64,000 nt of DNA from Gossypium raimondii (GCF_025698545.1 NC_068571.1:52485733-52549732); one strand, 5' to 3'. Counted from the first letter of the stretch, positions 1-14,614 are shown. Numbers and translations are program-made. The notes: generated from the sequence alone by a model not told the origin.

Positions 1-842
1 GGACTTTGTCTCGTAATCTTATTTTATGCATGCTTGTTCTACATATATTTATTCTATATATATATATGTGGGAATCAATTTATGTTTTTTTTTTTTTCTT
101 CTAAGTTTGTCTGGTGATGACAGAAGCCATGCACTCCCCAGCTGGTTAATATTCCATGTTAAAATCACTTCCTTGAAATGCTATTGTGAAAGTCAATCAA
201 TAACTTTTCTATATATTGACTTGCCAATGGGTGGTAGCCAGCTTTTGCATGTAATTAGTCGTAGGCAATGTTCTCAAATTATCAACTTTTAGTTCAATCT
301 TTCAATTATTATAAAATTAAAAATAAAAAAATTCATTTTATACTTTATAACAGTAAAATTAAATATTTAAATTAACTTAAATCTAGTTCAAATAATTTCT
401 TAATTGGTTTATTATCTAATTCGACAGGGTAAACTGATATTGCACCAGTTTAATTTTTTTAATTTTATGATATTAATTGAACTGATTGGATCATTAATTT
501 TTAGTTCAACTGATCGGTCTGATTAAATATTCTCAACCTTATTTAAAGCCATTGCCTTTTGCTATTGGACGTATGAATCTATTAAGCTCGTTTCCAGTTG
601 CATAGGCTTAAAATTAATATATTCTGATTGCTACTTAATACGTCATGAAATGGATGGAAATAGAGGGCTTAGCCACCGTTACAGGAAAAGCAAATGGAGA
701 GCTTTGTATGGAAAATGATCGTGTGTATATATGACCTTCCTTGCTTGCTGATTACTGACAATGGGACATAATTCTGAAGGAAATTTGAAGACTTCTGTGA
801 TAACCCTTCGTATAGCCCCTGCTCAAAGTTCTATATATCAAG
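1..842. other. AT-rich spacer, no gene recognised
   Basis: I see no supportable gene here. Short open frames are of low complexity (runs of T, and TA repeats near 50-70). The stretch from about 660 to 842 leads into the Ty3/gypsy remnant and may be an older part of that element, but no motif there is clear. Confidence 0.5.
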
Positions 843-1058
843 ACACCTCAAACAAATAGGCAAACAAAAACGATGACTAAGAATATTTTGGTAGCACTTA
901 AAAATAAAGTGGATGACACCAAGGGAGCATGGATAAAAGAACTCCTTGGTATACTCTAGGCCCTAAGAACAACTTCTCATATTGGCACTAGGGAAACTCC
1001 GTTTAATCCTGGCTCCGAGGCTATTGCAACCGAAACCTCGCTAGTAGCTAACAACTCG
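843..1058 (+). mobile_element. Ty3/gypsy integrase remnant (dead)
   Basis: Translated in the frame of the ATG at 873, the stretch reads like the C-terminal part of a Ty3/gypsy integrase. It has a TPQTNRQTK piece (the family has HPQTNGQAE), then a KGAWIKEL-GIL piece, then TRETPFNPGSEA (the family has TGETPF..-YGSEA). A TAG at 957-959 stands where the family has a tryptophan TGG, and the frame is degenerate elsewhere, so this is a dead fragment. No complete domain or matching LTR pair was found. Confidence 0.7.
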
Positions 1059-2000
1059 CCAACTATTAATCTCGTAGATAAATACATGCACAACACATGA
1101 AATTCTCTTAACTTACCTCGTAAAGAACAGATGTTGAGTTATTCTTTACATGGATCACACATGAGGTCCTATTAAATCTATGTCAATCGCTTCGTTACTT
1201 ATTTAAAAATCTATTATGCTGTTTTAAGTAGTTAATCATGACAAAATAAATGTACACACCCAAGGCCAAGGGAGATCAACCCTACCTATAAATACTCATT
1301 CTTAACCTTGAGAGATCAACCCTCAACACTTCACCACCTTGTGAACCAACATCCTCTACCTCTTACTTCTTTTGACTTCAACACACCCAATCAACTTCTT
1401 GTTATAATTTGCATACCTTTTCTTCTAAAGCTAGCTAGCTGTTTCCATAAATTTACTAATAAAGATCCCAAGTTGGCAAAAGCATGTGTATGTTTCATCA
1501 AGTTACGAGGTCATCATCTATTCTCTAAACAACAATATATATATATATCCCAAATTCAAGAGTTCCAATGCAAGTTATAATGTATACAACATAGATGATT
1601 GTGATTGCGATCAATTTCGAAGCTGCTGCCTACATGGCTTGGTTGGCAAAGGTCTAGCTGGATCATTAATTAGTTTCAATTATACATTTTTTTTAAAGCA
1701 TAAGATAAACAATCGATCCAAAGAGTTTTGATAAACCAATAAAGAATAACGTGAAATGTGCAACAATTTGAAGCAACAACAACAAAAAAAACTATACAAT
1801 AATGGCAAAATTATGTCCCTATGACCCTCGTTGGCTATTTAAGGATCACAATTTAGGGAACACCAAAAATAATAGAATTGTTTATATATATATATATATA
1901 TATGATTTCATTCCAACAATAATGGAATTAATAGATGAATTAAAAGAGTGTGAAGAGAAAGCACATGGAGGAGGAGGCGAGTAATAGAAAATTGTTTCAT
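1059..2000 (+). other. Spacer with TATA-like box; possible LTR relic
   Basis: A TATAAATA box lies at about 1286-1293, followed by a CT-rich stretch with a run of short open frames. The position just downstream of the gypsy integrase piece would fit a 3' LTR with its own promoter, but I could not define LTR ends. A 60-codon frame at 1802-1984 starts with MAKLCPYDPRW and contains a TA microsatellite. I do not recognise it and doubt that it is coding. Confidence 0.25.
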
Positions 2001-5000
2001 GATTTCATGAAAAGGCAATTCTTGTCTCATGTGTTGCAATTATTTGCTATCTGTTTGTTTAAAAGAAATTAAACATCCATTTATTAGTATATATTGTAAT
2101 GAAAATCGAGTTGGATTTTTCAAATAGTGACAATTTTTTAAAATTATTAGACTAGAAATTGTCACATTTTATTTTAACACTGATTTGTTGATTTTAATAT
2201 ATTTTAAGCTTATCACAGTATTAATTAACCCTAATTAACCCTAACAAATGGAAGAAATATTCATATAAGTGTGATTTTAAGCCAATGAAGCCTCTTTTTT
2301 TTTTAAATAATTGGAGGTGGGAATGGAATTAGTTAGAATTGAACCCAAATTATTGAAACGGAGATTTTAGAAATATATTCTAATTATTAATATAATAATT
2401 TACTATAAAAATTTATTATGATTGTAGTCATTCAAATTTATTAATGATAAAATACCAAAATAAGTATGTTTTAATTTGGTATTCATACAACTATAGGTAG
2501 GTTTTAGTATTAATTAATATAATACTTCTCCAATTCTAAATGCTAAAATTCTACTACCAGTCTTTGTATTATGCAAAAGTTGTGGATTTAATTCTTTTAA
2601 TTTGATTATTTTTAGTCTTTATACTTTTCGAAATTTGAAATTCCAGTCTTGACACAATTCAATTAATTTCATTTTTTATGCAGTCAACATATTATCACAT
2701 ATGTAATGCCATGTCAATAGAGGTGAAGCCAAGCACGTGATGCGGGTCTGAAAAAACAAAAAAAAGAAATAATTTTTTTTGAACGGAAGGGGTAAAGCTA
2801 AAAATTTTATATTAAGAATGGCTTAAGTTGAATTTTTATCTTTTGAGAGGGGTGACAAATGCATTCTTTTTCCATTTTAAAAACAAAGTTAAAAGGAATT
2901 AAACTGAACTATTTATATTTGAGAGCAATTAGAAGTGCGCCTTGGCTATGCCCTTACATGTCAGCTTGTCATTTTCATATAATACTCACAAAAAGACAAA
3001 TTTAGTTAGTTAATAGATTTTAGAGTTATTGGATCAAAATTTTAATATTCGAAAAATTTATAGATTAAAATTGATCAAATTAAAATATAGAGATTAAATC
3101 AGTAATTTACACGCAATATAAAGACTAATAGTAGAATTTCACCGCTTAAAAATTTTTATAGGAAAACTAGATTTTACAATAAGTGTGTTTTAAAAGATGG
3201 AATTAATGATGTAAAAAGAATGCAAAGCACAAATAATGAAGAATGATTTTGAATAGTCTTTGATCTTAATCATGATTATAATTTTAGTGGTCAATACCCA
3301 AAATTCTTTGTGGGACGTCGGGGATCACACATTTATTTTTATGCTTTATCACAATTAGTTATCTTTTCTAAAAAACAAAAGTCAAAGAACATCTTTCCTG
3401 TAGTACTATATGTAGGGCCAAGTATATCATAATTTTGATCATATCAATCAACATGGAAATCTATATCATACAGTGATTAATAAGACAATGATATGCATGT
3501 TTCAAAAACATTAACGTGTTCATACAAACACCCTTAAAATTCTATATAAAAGCATATTAAGTAAGCAAGAAAATCCATAATTAGCGATAACATTTTAGTA
3601 AAGAATATAAACAGAGAAAGTAAATACTAATAAGTGTTTGGTGTAATGGTAAGGCATATTATATTTTCAGAAAAAAAAAGATTTAGATTCAAACTTTGAA
3701 GACCCATCGTTGTGAGAGGCGACTACAAACCTCTAAAAATTTAAATTCTATAAAACGCAAAACGTATATAAAAGATACATTGGTTTCAAAAATAAATTAA
3801 AAAATATTTATTGAAATTTTTCTCTTAGAGTTAGTAGCATAAATTAGTTATATGAACCACCCAATATTCTATAAAATTATTTCTCTATCTATTGACATGA
3901 TCTTAGCATGATGGCATGTCTTTCGTGGGCATTTCCATATATCTTCCAAGAAGATTCATGCTTGCCAACAGGGATGCAAATATATATAGCCCTTATTATC
4001 TATAATCATAGGCTTACCTCATTGAGATAACTCCAGGTTGTATGGTCTTATGATCTTTTTTGCTCCTAGCATTACCAAAAAGAAAACGGTTAATATCATA
4101 TTTGGCTCTTGAATTTTCATTTAATGTGCAATGTGGTACTTATAGGAAGAGAATGTCCAATTTGATATGTGTATTGTGCTGTTGTGTATTTATATATGTA
4201 CTCCAAAATCTTAACACCGTATATGTTGACTTGGCAACAACGAAAAAATGAAGGCCATGCATCCTCATATGATTAGGCATTAAAAATTATACTTAAAGCC
4301 TAAAACCAATTTTATGATGAAGCTAGGTATTTATTTATTCGTTGTGACCATGTTAGTGTGTAAATTAAACGGTGTTAAAGGCTTTCGGGTTCATTAATAT
4401 ATAGCAAAATAGTCCATGTATTGAATTGGATATTTTCTTTGTACAAGTACCACATTTGCACATTGGCGGAAAGTTCAAAGGCCAAATGCAAAAGAGAAAA
4501 AAAACATTCGTACATAAATTTCAAAACTTTTTAATATAATCTTCAAAGTATTAGAGTACTTTATCAACCAAGTCCTTTTTGTCATTCTAGTTGTCAATTT
4601 AGGCATTAAATATTAATTCTGATGAAACGTGGAGAATATTTAAAACACATGTATCAAATTGTAAATCGTATATCTACTGCATGAATAACTTGGATCTAAC
4701 ATATTAAAAAGATAATATACCGGTTTAAATAGGAGGACTCAACAAAATGTTTTGAAATGGGGTCAATTTAAAATTTAGGCCATAATTTAAGGATGTTGGG
4801 TAGAAATTAACCCCTAACATAACACGCTTTGTTTCAATGGTACGAAGAGAGTGATTTCGGACATTTGAACTGAAAGTCGGCGTTAGCAATGGATCGAGGG
4901 ACAAATATTTGCCTGCCAGGGTTTCTGGTGAAACAACGACATCAAATATGATATATACATATATATATATATATGAAGAACATGGTTATTATCCTTTTTC

Positions 5001-8000
5001 ACTTTCTAGTCCAAATTCAAAGCACATGAGGTGACAAAAAACCGTGTCCTTTATTAATCGCATGATGTTGATCTCTTCAAAAGAGAAAATAATAGTATTT
5101 TATTTAGACAATTCTCTTTTGATGTATTGTGTTCGTGTACAGCGCGTAAAATTATTTTTATGAAATCCCAACTTTTGGGGTGCTTCCATATCTGTTGCTT
5201 ATCTGCTTAAGCACAACAAATTTAGGTAATTAGTGTCAGGTTCGTCTATTATAGCGACCGAATCAAATTAGTCTATCTATTATTAAATAGACTGATTTAG
5301 TCACTATACTGTTAAAAAAAATCAATTAAGGTCAAATTGTAGAAAATTATATTTTAAAAGCCTTTTATGATTATACAAATGAAATATTTTATTTAGAGTC
5401 TAATTATAAATGAAAAAATTAATTTGATCTTAACTTTGTAGATGCTTTTAGCTACATATATGTTTATGTATGTGTATATGCATGTATGTGAGTGTTTGAT
5501 ATAATTGGGAAGTACTTAACACACGGATATTACTGTTATATTAAATTACTTTATGGTAACGTTTGTACTTATAATCTTATCTGTTTGATACTGTTGAAGC
5601 TGGTTTAGATGACCCCAACACATTAAAAAGAGGGCCCTAAAGTATATGATTTAATTATTCCTTTAACCAAAATTCTGATTAATTTGAAGTAATATATTTT
5701 AAGAGGGTTAGAAATAAATTAGAGCCCAGGCTTTTACTCTGTGACTACATTTCTTGGAGATTAATTAGTTCGAGATTCGTGATTATTTTTTTCAATAATA
5801 TGTTTTAATATTGCAACCAAACACTTATTGATTCATGAAATCTTATTTTAATTTTAATATGTCACTTTTTAATTATCTTTACCATTTATTATTAAAAAAC
5901 TTTGAATAGAATTTATCAACATAATATAATATTAGATTATGTCGCACCAACGATATTGGTCAAAAGTTTATATAATAATTTTATATAAAAATTAAACATG
6001 GATTTGGTCGGAATAGTACGGTTGAGTTTGTGAAACGTTACATTGTTTTAGGTTTAAATGTCATGATTCCCATCATTTATATGTTTTTTTATCAATATGG
6101 AAAAGAACATATAGATCCTCAAAATAATATTTGTTGTTTTATAAAAGAAATAAGCTTTTCATAATTTTACAGTAAAATTGAGACACCGTTGATGGGTAAT
6201 AATAACTCAATCAAACTATTATATATAGATAAATAAAATAAGACCGACCATATTAATTCCATTATACCCAAAAGAAAATGTTTAATTTTATTATTATCCA
6301 ATCTTAACTTATTCGAAGCGATAATTAAATTTTTTGTCGAACATTCTTTTGGCACATGTTCAAACCATGCATGTTATCACATCCTCATTCTAATATTGTA
6401 TAAACAATTTTTTTCATGTCCGTTTTACGGTTCATGTTCAAGGTTCGTGATTGTCCCTGTCAACAATATTATCTCCAAAGTTCGAACTTATATTCTCCTA
6501 ATAAAAACGTAATATATCTTATCGTTATAACAAACCACTTGTTGATAAAGTATATTATACTACAAAAAGAAGGTTGAAATTCCCATGATCTTTGTAAAGA
6601 CCATGGCTTGATACTTGTCCCTCTCTTAGAACCCGAAGTCGTAGAACAGTCGCCATCTACCACTCCTTTCATATGTTCATCTAATTTTGCAATCTATATA
6701 TTTGTATATGTATATATAAAATTATATATGCAATCTATTTACTGCGAATCTCATGATGTTGGATTCCGGCACCATGATCTTGAACCCCACGTCGATGATC
6801 TTATTTACAAAGAAGGAAAAAAGACATGTTTTTTCTCTTCGATTTTTGTTATGAGGATTGTTGTTTATTGTTATTCTCAACGTTAGTTCGTTGAAATCTA
6901 TAAAACTCTGTTTTTTTTTCAAAACCCCCCAAAAATACCAACATAATCTTGACAAATATCTTAACTCTTATATGAAGGCATATACCTACGTATACTAGTA
7001 ATGTTTTTTTTTTTTTTTTTAGAAAAGGAGTTGTTTAGGATAGAACTCGAGATGCTTTGTAAATCACAACTTATATTTTAACAAAAGTCGTTTGTTGTTT
7101 ACACCATTAGTTTAGTTATCTAATGTTATAAGAATTAGACTGATGATTGAACTGATCAGATAATCAATTTCTGATTCAATCGATTAAACTATCAGTTCAA
7201 TTATTACAAAATTAAATTCATTTCAAACAATATTTAACTGACTTTATACTGATTTAGTCCTCTTTCGGTTTAATCGGTTGGTTCAGTGCTGATAGTCATT
7301 CAAAAGTTAATTAGGTTGCAATTACAATCCAATCCATTTTTTATATGTACTTTAGGGAAGGAGCCAAAGGTCAGAATAATAAACTAGTTGACTTTAATTA
7401 ACAAAATCACTATTTCATGATCTAATGATTCATTATTAGTGTATCATTGTCATTTAAATGATTAAAACACCCTAAAAGCCCCCATGATTTTTTTTAATTA
7501 ATTAAATTAAACCCCTAAGATTAGATTAATGATTATACACATTAAGGAGTTAGTGTGTAATAATAAATTTTGTTGCTTGCGAAAAAGAAACTAATAATAT
7601 GAGTGGGGGGAGGGGACCCATAAGATCTTCTTGGGGCTTCTGTTTTGTCCCAATTTTGTTTGCAAAATCAGAATCTTAATCTTTGAGTAAATTGGGATCT
7701 TTGTCAGGTCATTGCAACTTAACTACTCTTAGATTATTTCTAACATATAATTGTGTGTTGTAATATGTAATAATATTATTAGGTTTTCTTTTGTTTTTGT
7801 AAACAGGGATTTGATTTGTCATAGGTTGGGGGAAGTGGGGACTTTATAGAGAAATTCAATCACAAATTATTTTTTATAAATCATTATATTAATTTCTTTG
7901 CTATGATAAAGATAGATATAACATAAGCTTATTTTAAAACAGTGTTTAGTTTCATTCTCTCTTCACATTGTAGGCTTGAGTGGTGTGTGAATTTTGATCT

Positions 8001-8940
8001 AAATCTAAAACCAAATTTTATTAATGTGAATTTAATTTTATTTTAAAATTTAATTGTAAAAAGTCAACAGTCCAAATTCAATTTCTGAAATAACAATCTC
8101 AAATGAATCAAACTCCTAATGGCCTTAAAAATTAGAATGACCTAAATTCAAAATTACCCAAACCTAAAATTGATATAAACAAGAAGAAATAAAAATTTTA
8201 GAACCTAAATTAATTTTATTCAAATTGTTTATGTTCAAACTAATCTAACATGGAATAAAAATGATAGATCAAAGGAAAATCAAAAGACGATCAGAACTAA
8301 GGTATTTGGATAGTTTATGGAATACTGATTTAAAAATCATGCTACCGTAAATCGAACCAAATTATTTTTTACTTAATATATAATTAATTTTAATTTTGAG
8401 ATATAAAATAAATATTGTATATTTAAAATAATTTAAAAATCTTGAAAATTTATTATTTAAAATATTTATGAAAATATTGTGGAATTTTTTATAAAAGTAT
8501 TAAAAATTATAAAATAAGGTTCATTTTATTAAAATAAATCTGAACTTAAAAAAAAACTGAAGCCCGAATCAAATTATGATAAATGGTATAAATTATTTAA
8601 AAAAACTCAACCAAACCGAACCGCTATCACGATGATAACCTAGATTCCAACAAAAAGGATATTGAGAATTAAAGGCTAAAATAACAACCCCTTTTCTCCT
8701 CTATCAACCACCATATTTGGCAATGGGATCTCATGGAGATTGGAGATAGAGAAAGATTTGACAAGATGACAGAAACTAACAGTTGTCACTCAAAAGATAA
8801 ATATACTATCTGTAAAAGGTGACCTTTGATTTTGCTTACATTACAGAATCAATCATTGATCTACATGTTTTTATATTTTTTTCATTTTTATTTTCAATCA
8901 GAAAAAAACCCAGCCAAGTTGTAAAGCATATTTTTTTCTT
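2001..8940. other. Long AT-rich intergenic region
   Basis: No gene is supported in this stretch. It holds short low-complexity frames, TA microsatellites (about 4950-4975) and homopolymer T tracts (about 7003-7020). One SINE-like segment near 3630 is listed separately. The last few hundred bases are presumably the promoter of the downstream ACC synthase gene. Confidence 0.5.
3632..3725 (+). repeat. SINE-like, tRNA-derived segment
   Basis: The run TTTGGTGTAATGGTAAGG resembles a tRNA-type A box of RNA polymerase III promoters. It is followed about 45 bases later by AGATTCAAAC, a decayed B box (GGTTCGANTC). Spacing and order fit a tRNA-derived SINE head. There is no intact tRNA cloverleaf, so it is not a functional tRNA gene. 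Confidence 0.35.
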
Positions 8941-8950
8941 CTATGACCCC

Positions 8951-8960
8951 TATATATAAA
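8951..8960 (+). promoter_or_regulatory. TATA box of the ACC synthase gene
   Basis: TATATATAAA stands about 115 bases before the ATG at 9073. It is followed at the expected distance by a CT-rich leader (TCTCTCTTTCTCTCTC near 9010). This is the usual form of a plant RNA polymerase II core promoter, and no better candidate lies between it and the start codon. Confidence 0.65.
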
Positions 8961-9072
8961 CCCCCTACCCTTTCACAAAGGTTTCATAATCACATTCAAG
9001 CCTTAATATTCTCTCTTTCTCTCTCACGCATACACATACATAAATCCTTAAGTTTTCATACATTATTACAAG

Positions 9073-10943
9073 ATGGCTATAGAGACTGAGAAACCATCAT
9101 CAGTTAGATTATCAAAAGTTGCAATTTCGAAAACACATGGGGAAGATTCTCCATATTTTGCGGGTTGGAAAGCTTACGATGAAAACCCTTACGATGAAGT
9201 CCATAACCAGTCCGGTGTCATACAAATGGGACTGGCTGAAAATCAAGTAAGGTTTCGAGTTCGAGTCTGTTACCTGGTTATTGCTCGCATGAGTGGTACT
9301 AATATTCTTTTCTTTGTTGTTCAAAAACAGGTTTCATTTGATTTATTGGAAAAGTACTCGGAAGAGCATCATGAAGCATCTAGTTGGGGTAAAGGAGCAC
9401 CTGGTTTTAGAGAAAATGCTTTGTTTCAAGACTATCATGGTCTTAAATCTTTCAGACAGGTACCGTCTTTTGTTGAATTGAAACCCAGCATTGTTGTTTC
9501 AACACGTGTGTTTATGTATGGTACTAAAACATGTTTGGTTTTTTGCATATAGGCAATGGCAAATTTCATGGAGCAAATTAGAGGGGGAAAAGTTGAATTT
9601 GACCCTGATAGAATAGTGTTAACTGCTGGTGCAACTGCAGCTAATGAGCTATTGACATTCATTTTGGCTGATCCTGGTGATGCTTTGCTGGTTCCAACTC
9701 CATACTATCCAGGGTATGAGCTCGAGTTTTGTCACTCAATTCTATCGAAAACTATTATTCATGAAAGCCTTTGAATGTGTTTAAACAAGTAAAACCTTAG
9801 AAGTAACAAGTTTACGCATGATTGGAATCAATCCCATCACCTTAGGGGTAAAAGGGAAGGGACAGGGAGGGGCTTTAACCACTTTCAATCACCCAAAAAA
9901 GTTAATATATGATAAAATTATGATTTATAATTTGGCCCCTTCAAAAAAATTAAAATTTTAATTTAGTCTTTTTGAAAATCATAAACATATAAATCAGTAT
10001 AAATTATATTTTAACTTTCATAAAAATATATAACTAGAGCTTTTGACCCTAACATTATTTCGGTTTCTTTTTCAGGTTTGACAGAGATTTGAGGTGGAGG
10101 ACCGGTGTGAAAATTGTCCCAATTCATTGCAATAGTTCAAACAATTTCCAAATTACACCCCAAGCTCTGGAAGCTGCATACCAAAGTGCAGAATCCATGG
10201 ACTTAAAAGTAAGGGGAATTCTCATAACAAACCCCTCGAACCCTTTAGGTTCGACCATCCAATCCTCGATCCTCAATGACATCCTAGATTTCGCCGTACA
10301 TAAAAACATCCACTTAGTCTCCGACGAAATCTATTCCGGCTCAACATTCTCACCGTCGGAATTCGTTAGCATCGCCGAAATCCTCCGTAACCGTAACTAC
10401 AAAGAGGCTGAACGTGTTCACATCGTTTACAGCCTATCTAAAGACCTCGGCCTCCCCGGTTTTCGAGTCGGTACGATATATTCCTACAACGACGACGTTG
10501 TTACAACCGCCCGACGGATGTCGAGTTTCACCTTGATTTCATCTCAAACACAACACCTCTTGGCTTGCATGTTATCCAACCATGAATTCACCCAAAACTA
10601 CATAAAAACAAACCGTGAAAGGCTCAACAAACGTTACGACATGATCATTCAAGGGCTTAAAAAAGCTGGGATCGAATGCTTGAAAGGCAATGCTGGGTTA
10701 TTTTGTTGGATGAATTTGAGTCCATTATTGAATGAACCAACACGACAAGGTGAATTGGAGCTTTGGAACATTATATTAAACCAAGTGAAGCTTAATATCT
10801 CACCAGGATCCTCATGCCATTGTAGTGAACCAGGGTGGTTCAGGGTTTGTTTTGCTAATATGAGTGAACAAACATTAAGGGTTGCATTGCAAAGAATACA
10901 TAAATTCATGGAACAAAGGAAGGTTTGTTCAGTGAACCGGTAG
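9073..10943 (+). CDS. ACS7: 1-aminocyclopropane-1-carboxylate synthase, type III
   Basis: This enzyme converts S-adenosylmethionine to ACC, the committed step of ethylene synthesis, in the cytosol, using pyridoxal phosphate. Four exons join in frame: 9073-9246, 9331-9459, 9553-9713 and 10076-10943, giving 443 residues. All three introns are GT-AG. Visible motifs are [14 protein letters not shown] near residues 29-42, the SDEIYSG cofactor region (D238, Y241), and [14 protein letters not shown] with the Schiff-base lysine at K277. The protein stops at about [14 protein letters not shown]. It therefore lacks the C-terminal extension with kinase sites that marks type I and II enzymes, and its length fits Arabidopsis ACS7 (about 447). 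Type III enzymes are thought to be turned over by other routes than ETO1 or MAPK control. The third intron contains a dispersed repeat. The reading frame shows no damage. The ACS7 assignment is by remembered similarity. Confidence 0.95.
9890..10045. repeat. Dispersed AT-rich repeat in ACS intron 3
   Basis: This intron segment (phrases like AAAATTTTAATTTAGTC and AAATTATATTTTAACTTTCA) recurs in recognisable form near 18000-18130, 27290-27490, 47655-47850 and 57770-57960. It explains why intron 3 is 362 bases long while introns 1 and 2 are under 100. It looks like an old transposon relic, and I could not place its ends. Confidence 0.45.
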
Positions 10944-13900
10944 CTTCTTTTTTGAGATTCTTTGGACGAAATTGAATTCGTTTGAAGAATTGGGGTTTTG
11001 GGTCGTTAAAAAATGTAAAGTTTCATACATATATATGCGTGTGTATGTATGTATGTTGTTAATGTTTTATGTTTAGGTGTAAGTGATTATATCCTTTGTT
11101 TTCTTGCTTATGGGTTTGTAAGCAAGTTCTTAGAAATTCTTCCATTTATTTTTTATTTGGAAGAACTTTCTGTCGTTGTTTTCTCTTTTCACCTAAACTG
11201 GTTTTATTAAGTTATAATGTTATATATTATTATATTGTCTTTGATTACTTTAGGTCTAATTCTGGTTTTAGTCCTCTATTATGTTAAAATTTAATCCTCT
11301 AATTTTATAATGTTATTTATCAATCCAAATTGATAACACCATTATTTAGTGTTATTCAGTTACACAATCAAGACCATAAGAAAATCTAATCAACTATATT
11401 TAACAATAATAAATTTACATATTTACTGTTATTCAATCATACTATCAATGCCATGTAAAAATTCAATTAGCCCATATTCAACCAGCAATCAATGTACATC
11501 TTTTAAAAAATATCTCTGTCATCACTTAAAGAGAATCAGCTAACCGTGTTATATAAATTTGGCACTACAGATAAAAATTAAAGTAAGTGAGATTAACTTG
11601 TAAATTTCAACATAGCAAAGGGAGTAAAACTTGAATTAGACCATTAATTTATGATGTATTTGACTGTTCTTATTTAATTCAAGCAACGCAAGAATTATTA
11701 TTTTCTTTAATAAAATTGGATACAATTACCAACCAAGAAAATAAGTCAATTCATAAGGCTCCACGTTGTCATGAAATTATGATAATGCAAAAATGGTGGA
11801 AGGTCAAATAATTCAAAGAAAATAGTTGGTAATTAAAAATAAATTTTATTTTTAGGATGCGTCTGATACATCATTAAAAATTTTATTTCATTCAAAATAA
11901 AATTTTAATATTAAAAAATTTTAATAAAAAATATTGAATATGATATATTAGTAGATACTATTTATCACTTTCAAAATCTTATTATTGAAATAAATTATTT
12001 CCTCATTTTATTAAAAATAAATCATTTTAATAAGCAAATAAAGAGTATTCATATGTCAAATTATGATCTTTTCCATTAATGCTATTTTGTGATTGGGTTG
12101 TTTTATCGAAGTCTCGATTTATATATTATATATATGGGATCTTTCCTTGTTTTAAGGTGACATGTGTGTTCTGTGATAGAGTTATTAACAAACAAGTAAC
12201 ATGATCTAATTGGTCTAGATATAACGTTATGATGTGTATAAAGACTCTTCGAATTGGATAAGATGGTTAGTGATCGGAGCTCACTTGATTTGGTAATGGT
12301 TGATATAGATAGATTGTATGAATTTATTAAGTGAGGTGTCTACCCTTCAATTAAAGGGTTGATTCCACAAAATGTCTCGATATTAAAAAAGTTCTAACGA
12401 AAAAATTACATAAAATATTCACGAAATATAATATCATATACTTTAATTTGACATAATTCGGTTTTTATTATTAACTTCGGTCAAAATCATTAGGATTTCT
12501 TTTTAAAATTCAAGTGATGGTATGGAAATTATTTGTGGCACACATTTCAACCCCATGCAAATATGCATATTTATACATACGAGGTGACATCTTTCATAAT
12601 TTCTTAAATGTAAACATTAATTCAATAAAATATTTTACTTCTAAAATTTGTCAAAATCAGGAGGAAATTGCATGGGTTTTACAGCTAATCATTTTAGAAC
12701 ATGGCCATCCAAAATATCATTGATTCTAACAAGTTTTTTTAGGGATTATGGAGAGATTTATACTAATAATTATATTATATTTATTGTTTTTATTTAAAAT
12801 AAAAATTAGTTAATGTACATTAGATTAAAAATAAATTAGTTATTTTTAAAAAATTATCTATTTGTACTATTGAAAATTGACATGTTTAACAAAATAATTA
12901 AATAACGATTAACGTAATGTGACATATGTACGTCATGTTAACAAATAAAATCAACTTTCAACAGTAAAATAAATAAAAATTTTAAGAGAAAAATAAAATA
13001 CAACCTGACATTTAATGAGAAATTTTAAGTACTTTTACCCTTTTTTTCTAACAAATAATCATTAATCATTGTTGTTATCCACTTTTTTGTGTTTATTTAC
13101 TCTGATTTGATTTTAATTGTATATATTATGCTTTTAGGCTGTCTAATCTATTGAGCATTTCACTTGAGCAAATCCCATAAATTATCAGATTTATTAGTTG
13201 GCTTATCATTCTCCACAATATTCTCTTCAAATATATTTTTTTGTATTTTACTATTTTTTATGGTGGCTTGAAATATCATAATGAATAAAGTAATTAAATT
13301 TGAATAAAATTTTGAGTTTGAGAATTATAAATGAAAAGATAATATTAGTATTTGGATCGAGAATCGATTGATTTAAATAAAAAATCGAATTGACTTCGTG
13401 AATCGCTTAAAACTAATAAAATGATAATAAATGCTAATTTTAAAATTATATAAAATAATTTAGCTTAATTTGACATTTGATTTGCTTTCTTTTAATTGAA
13501 ATAATAATAAAAATACTAATTTATAAAATCATATAAAATAACTTTTTGTAATTTTATTTCCTTCCATGGGGCCAACACATATTTCAGTCGATCCAATCAA
13601 ATGTCATACTCAAATTAACACTAAGCTGGATTAAGTCGTACTAATTAATAATTAAAATAGATACTTTATTATAAATCCAATTGCATGGCATGCATGTACA
13701 ATGATATGTAATTATTAGCTTGATAAGATATTATATTCTATTCAAATTAATATTAATTAAACTAAACACCTAACAAAACGGTCCATTAATAGACTTAATC
13801 ACACCAACAAAAATTAGTATTTAGGGAAAAACTGCCGAGATTATTGGTATGATTATATATCAAATCTATCTATTACTATGAGTGATTAGACCTTGTTTTT

Positions 13901-14610
13901 GTTATTAATGTATTCATATCAAACATCTTATCCATAACTAACGCTTCAATGTGTTATATTCTAAAGCTATAGTTTATCATAGATAAATTAAAATTGATAG
14001 GATTGTTTGCACAAATTAAGCATCAATTTTATCAACTTTAATAATAGACGTTTACGGATGAAATCGAGTAGTACTAGAGGTTAAATTTAAATTATAATTT
14101 TTAAAATTAGCTTTTAACATTTATAATATTGTGTGATTTAGTCTTGTTTTTTTTGCAGTTTTAACTTTTCCGGAATATTAAGAGTTAATTTTAGAAGAAT
14201 GAGAAAAGATAAAATTTATCATCTTTTGGTGTTTCCATATTTTTTTATATATATGTGTTAAATCAAATTTAGCTTATAAATTTTTTTTAGCTTTTTAGGT
14301 GAAGGAGACACAAAGAAAAGCAAAATTGTAAAAAAGACTAAATTACACAATGCGTAAATATTGAGGGTTAAAATTGTTATTGTGTCGATTTTAAAAGCTA
14401 CCACTATTGACCAACTGGTGACCAAAAAAAGACAAAATTTAAATAATTGGGTGGTCTTTTCGTAACCTTTCATAGTTAGGTGACAAAAAAGAAATTTACT
14501 AGTAGTTGGATGACTACTACTATAATTTACCCTTACATGTATTATAAAACCTACTGTTATTTATTTAAATTATTTAAATCCATAATTTCTTAAAACAAGA
14601 TAATCTAAGT
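10944..14610. other. AT-rich intergenic region, 3' of ACS
   Basis: The first 150-250 bases are presumably the 3' UTR of the ACC synthase gene. Beyond that I see only AT-rich sequence without coding structure. Confidence 0.45.
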
Positions 14611-14614
14611 TAAC

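Noticed and set aside
1802-1984. 60-codon frame MAKLCPYDPRW...
   Set aside because: It contains a TA microsatellite coding for a YIYIYIY run and resembles no family I know. Evidence for coding is too weak.
3632-3725. Functional tRNA gene
   Set aside because: An A-box-like run is present, but the acceptor and anticodon stems do not pair and the B box is decayed. I call it SINE-like.
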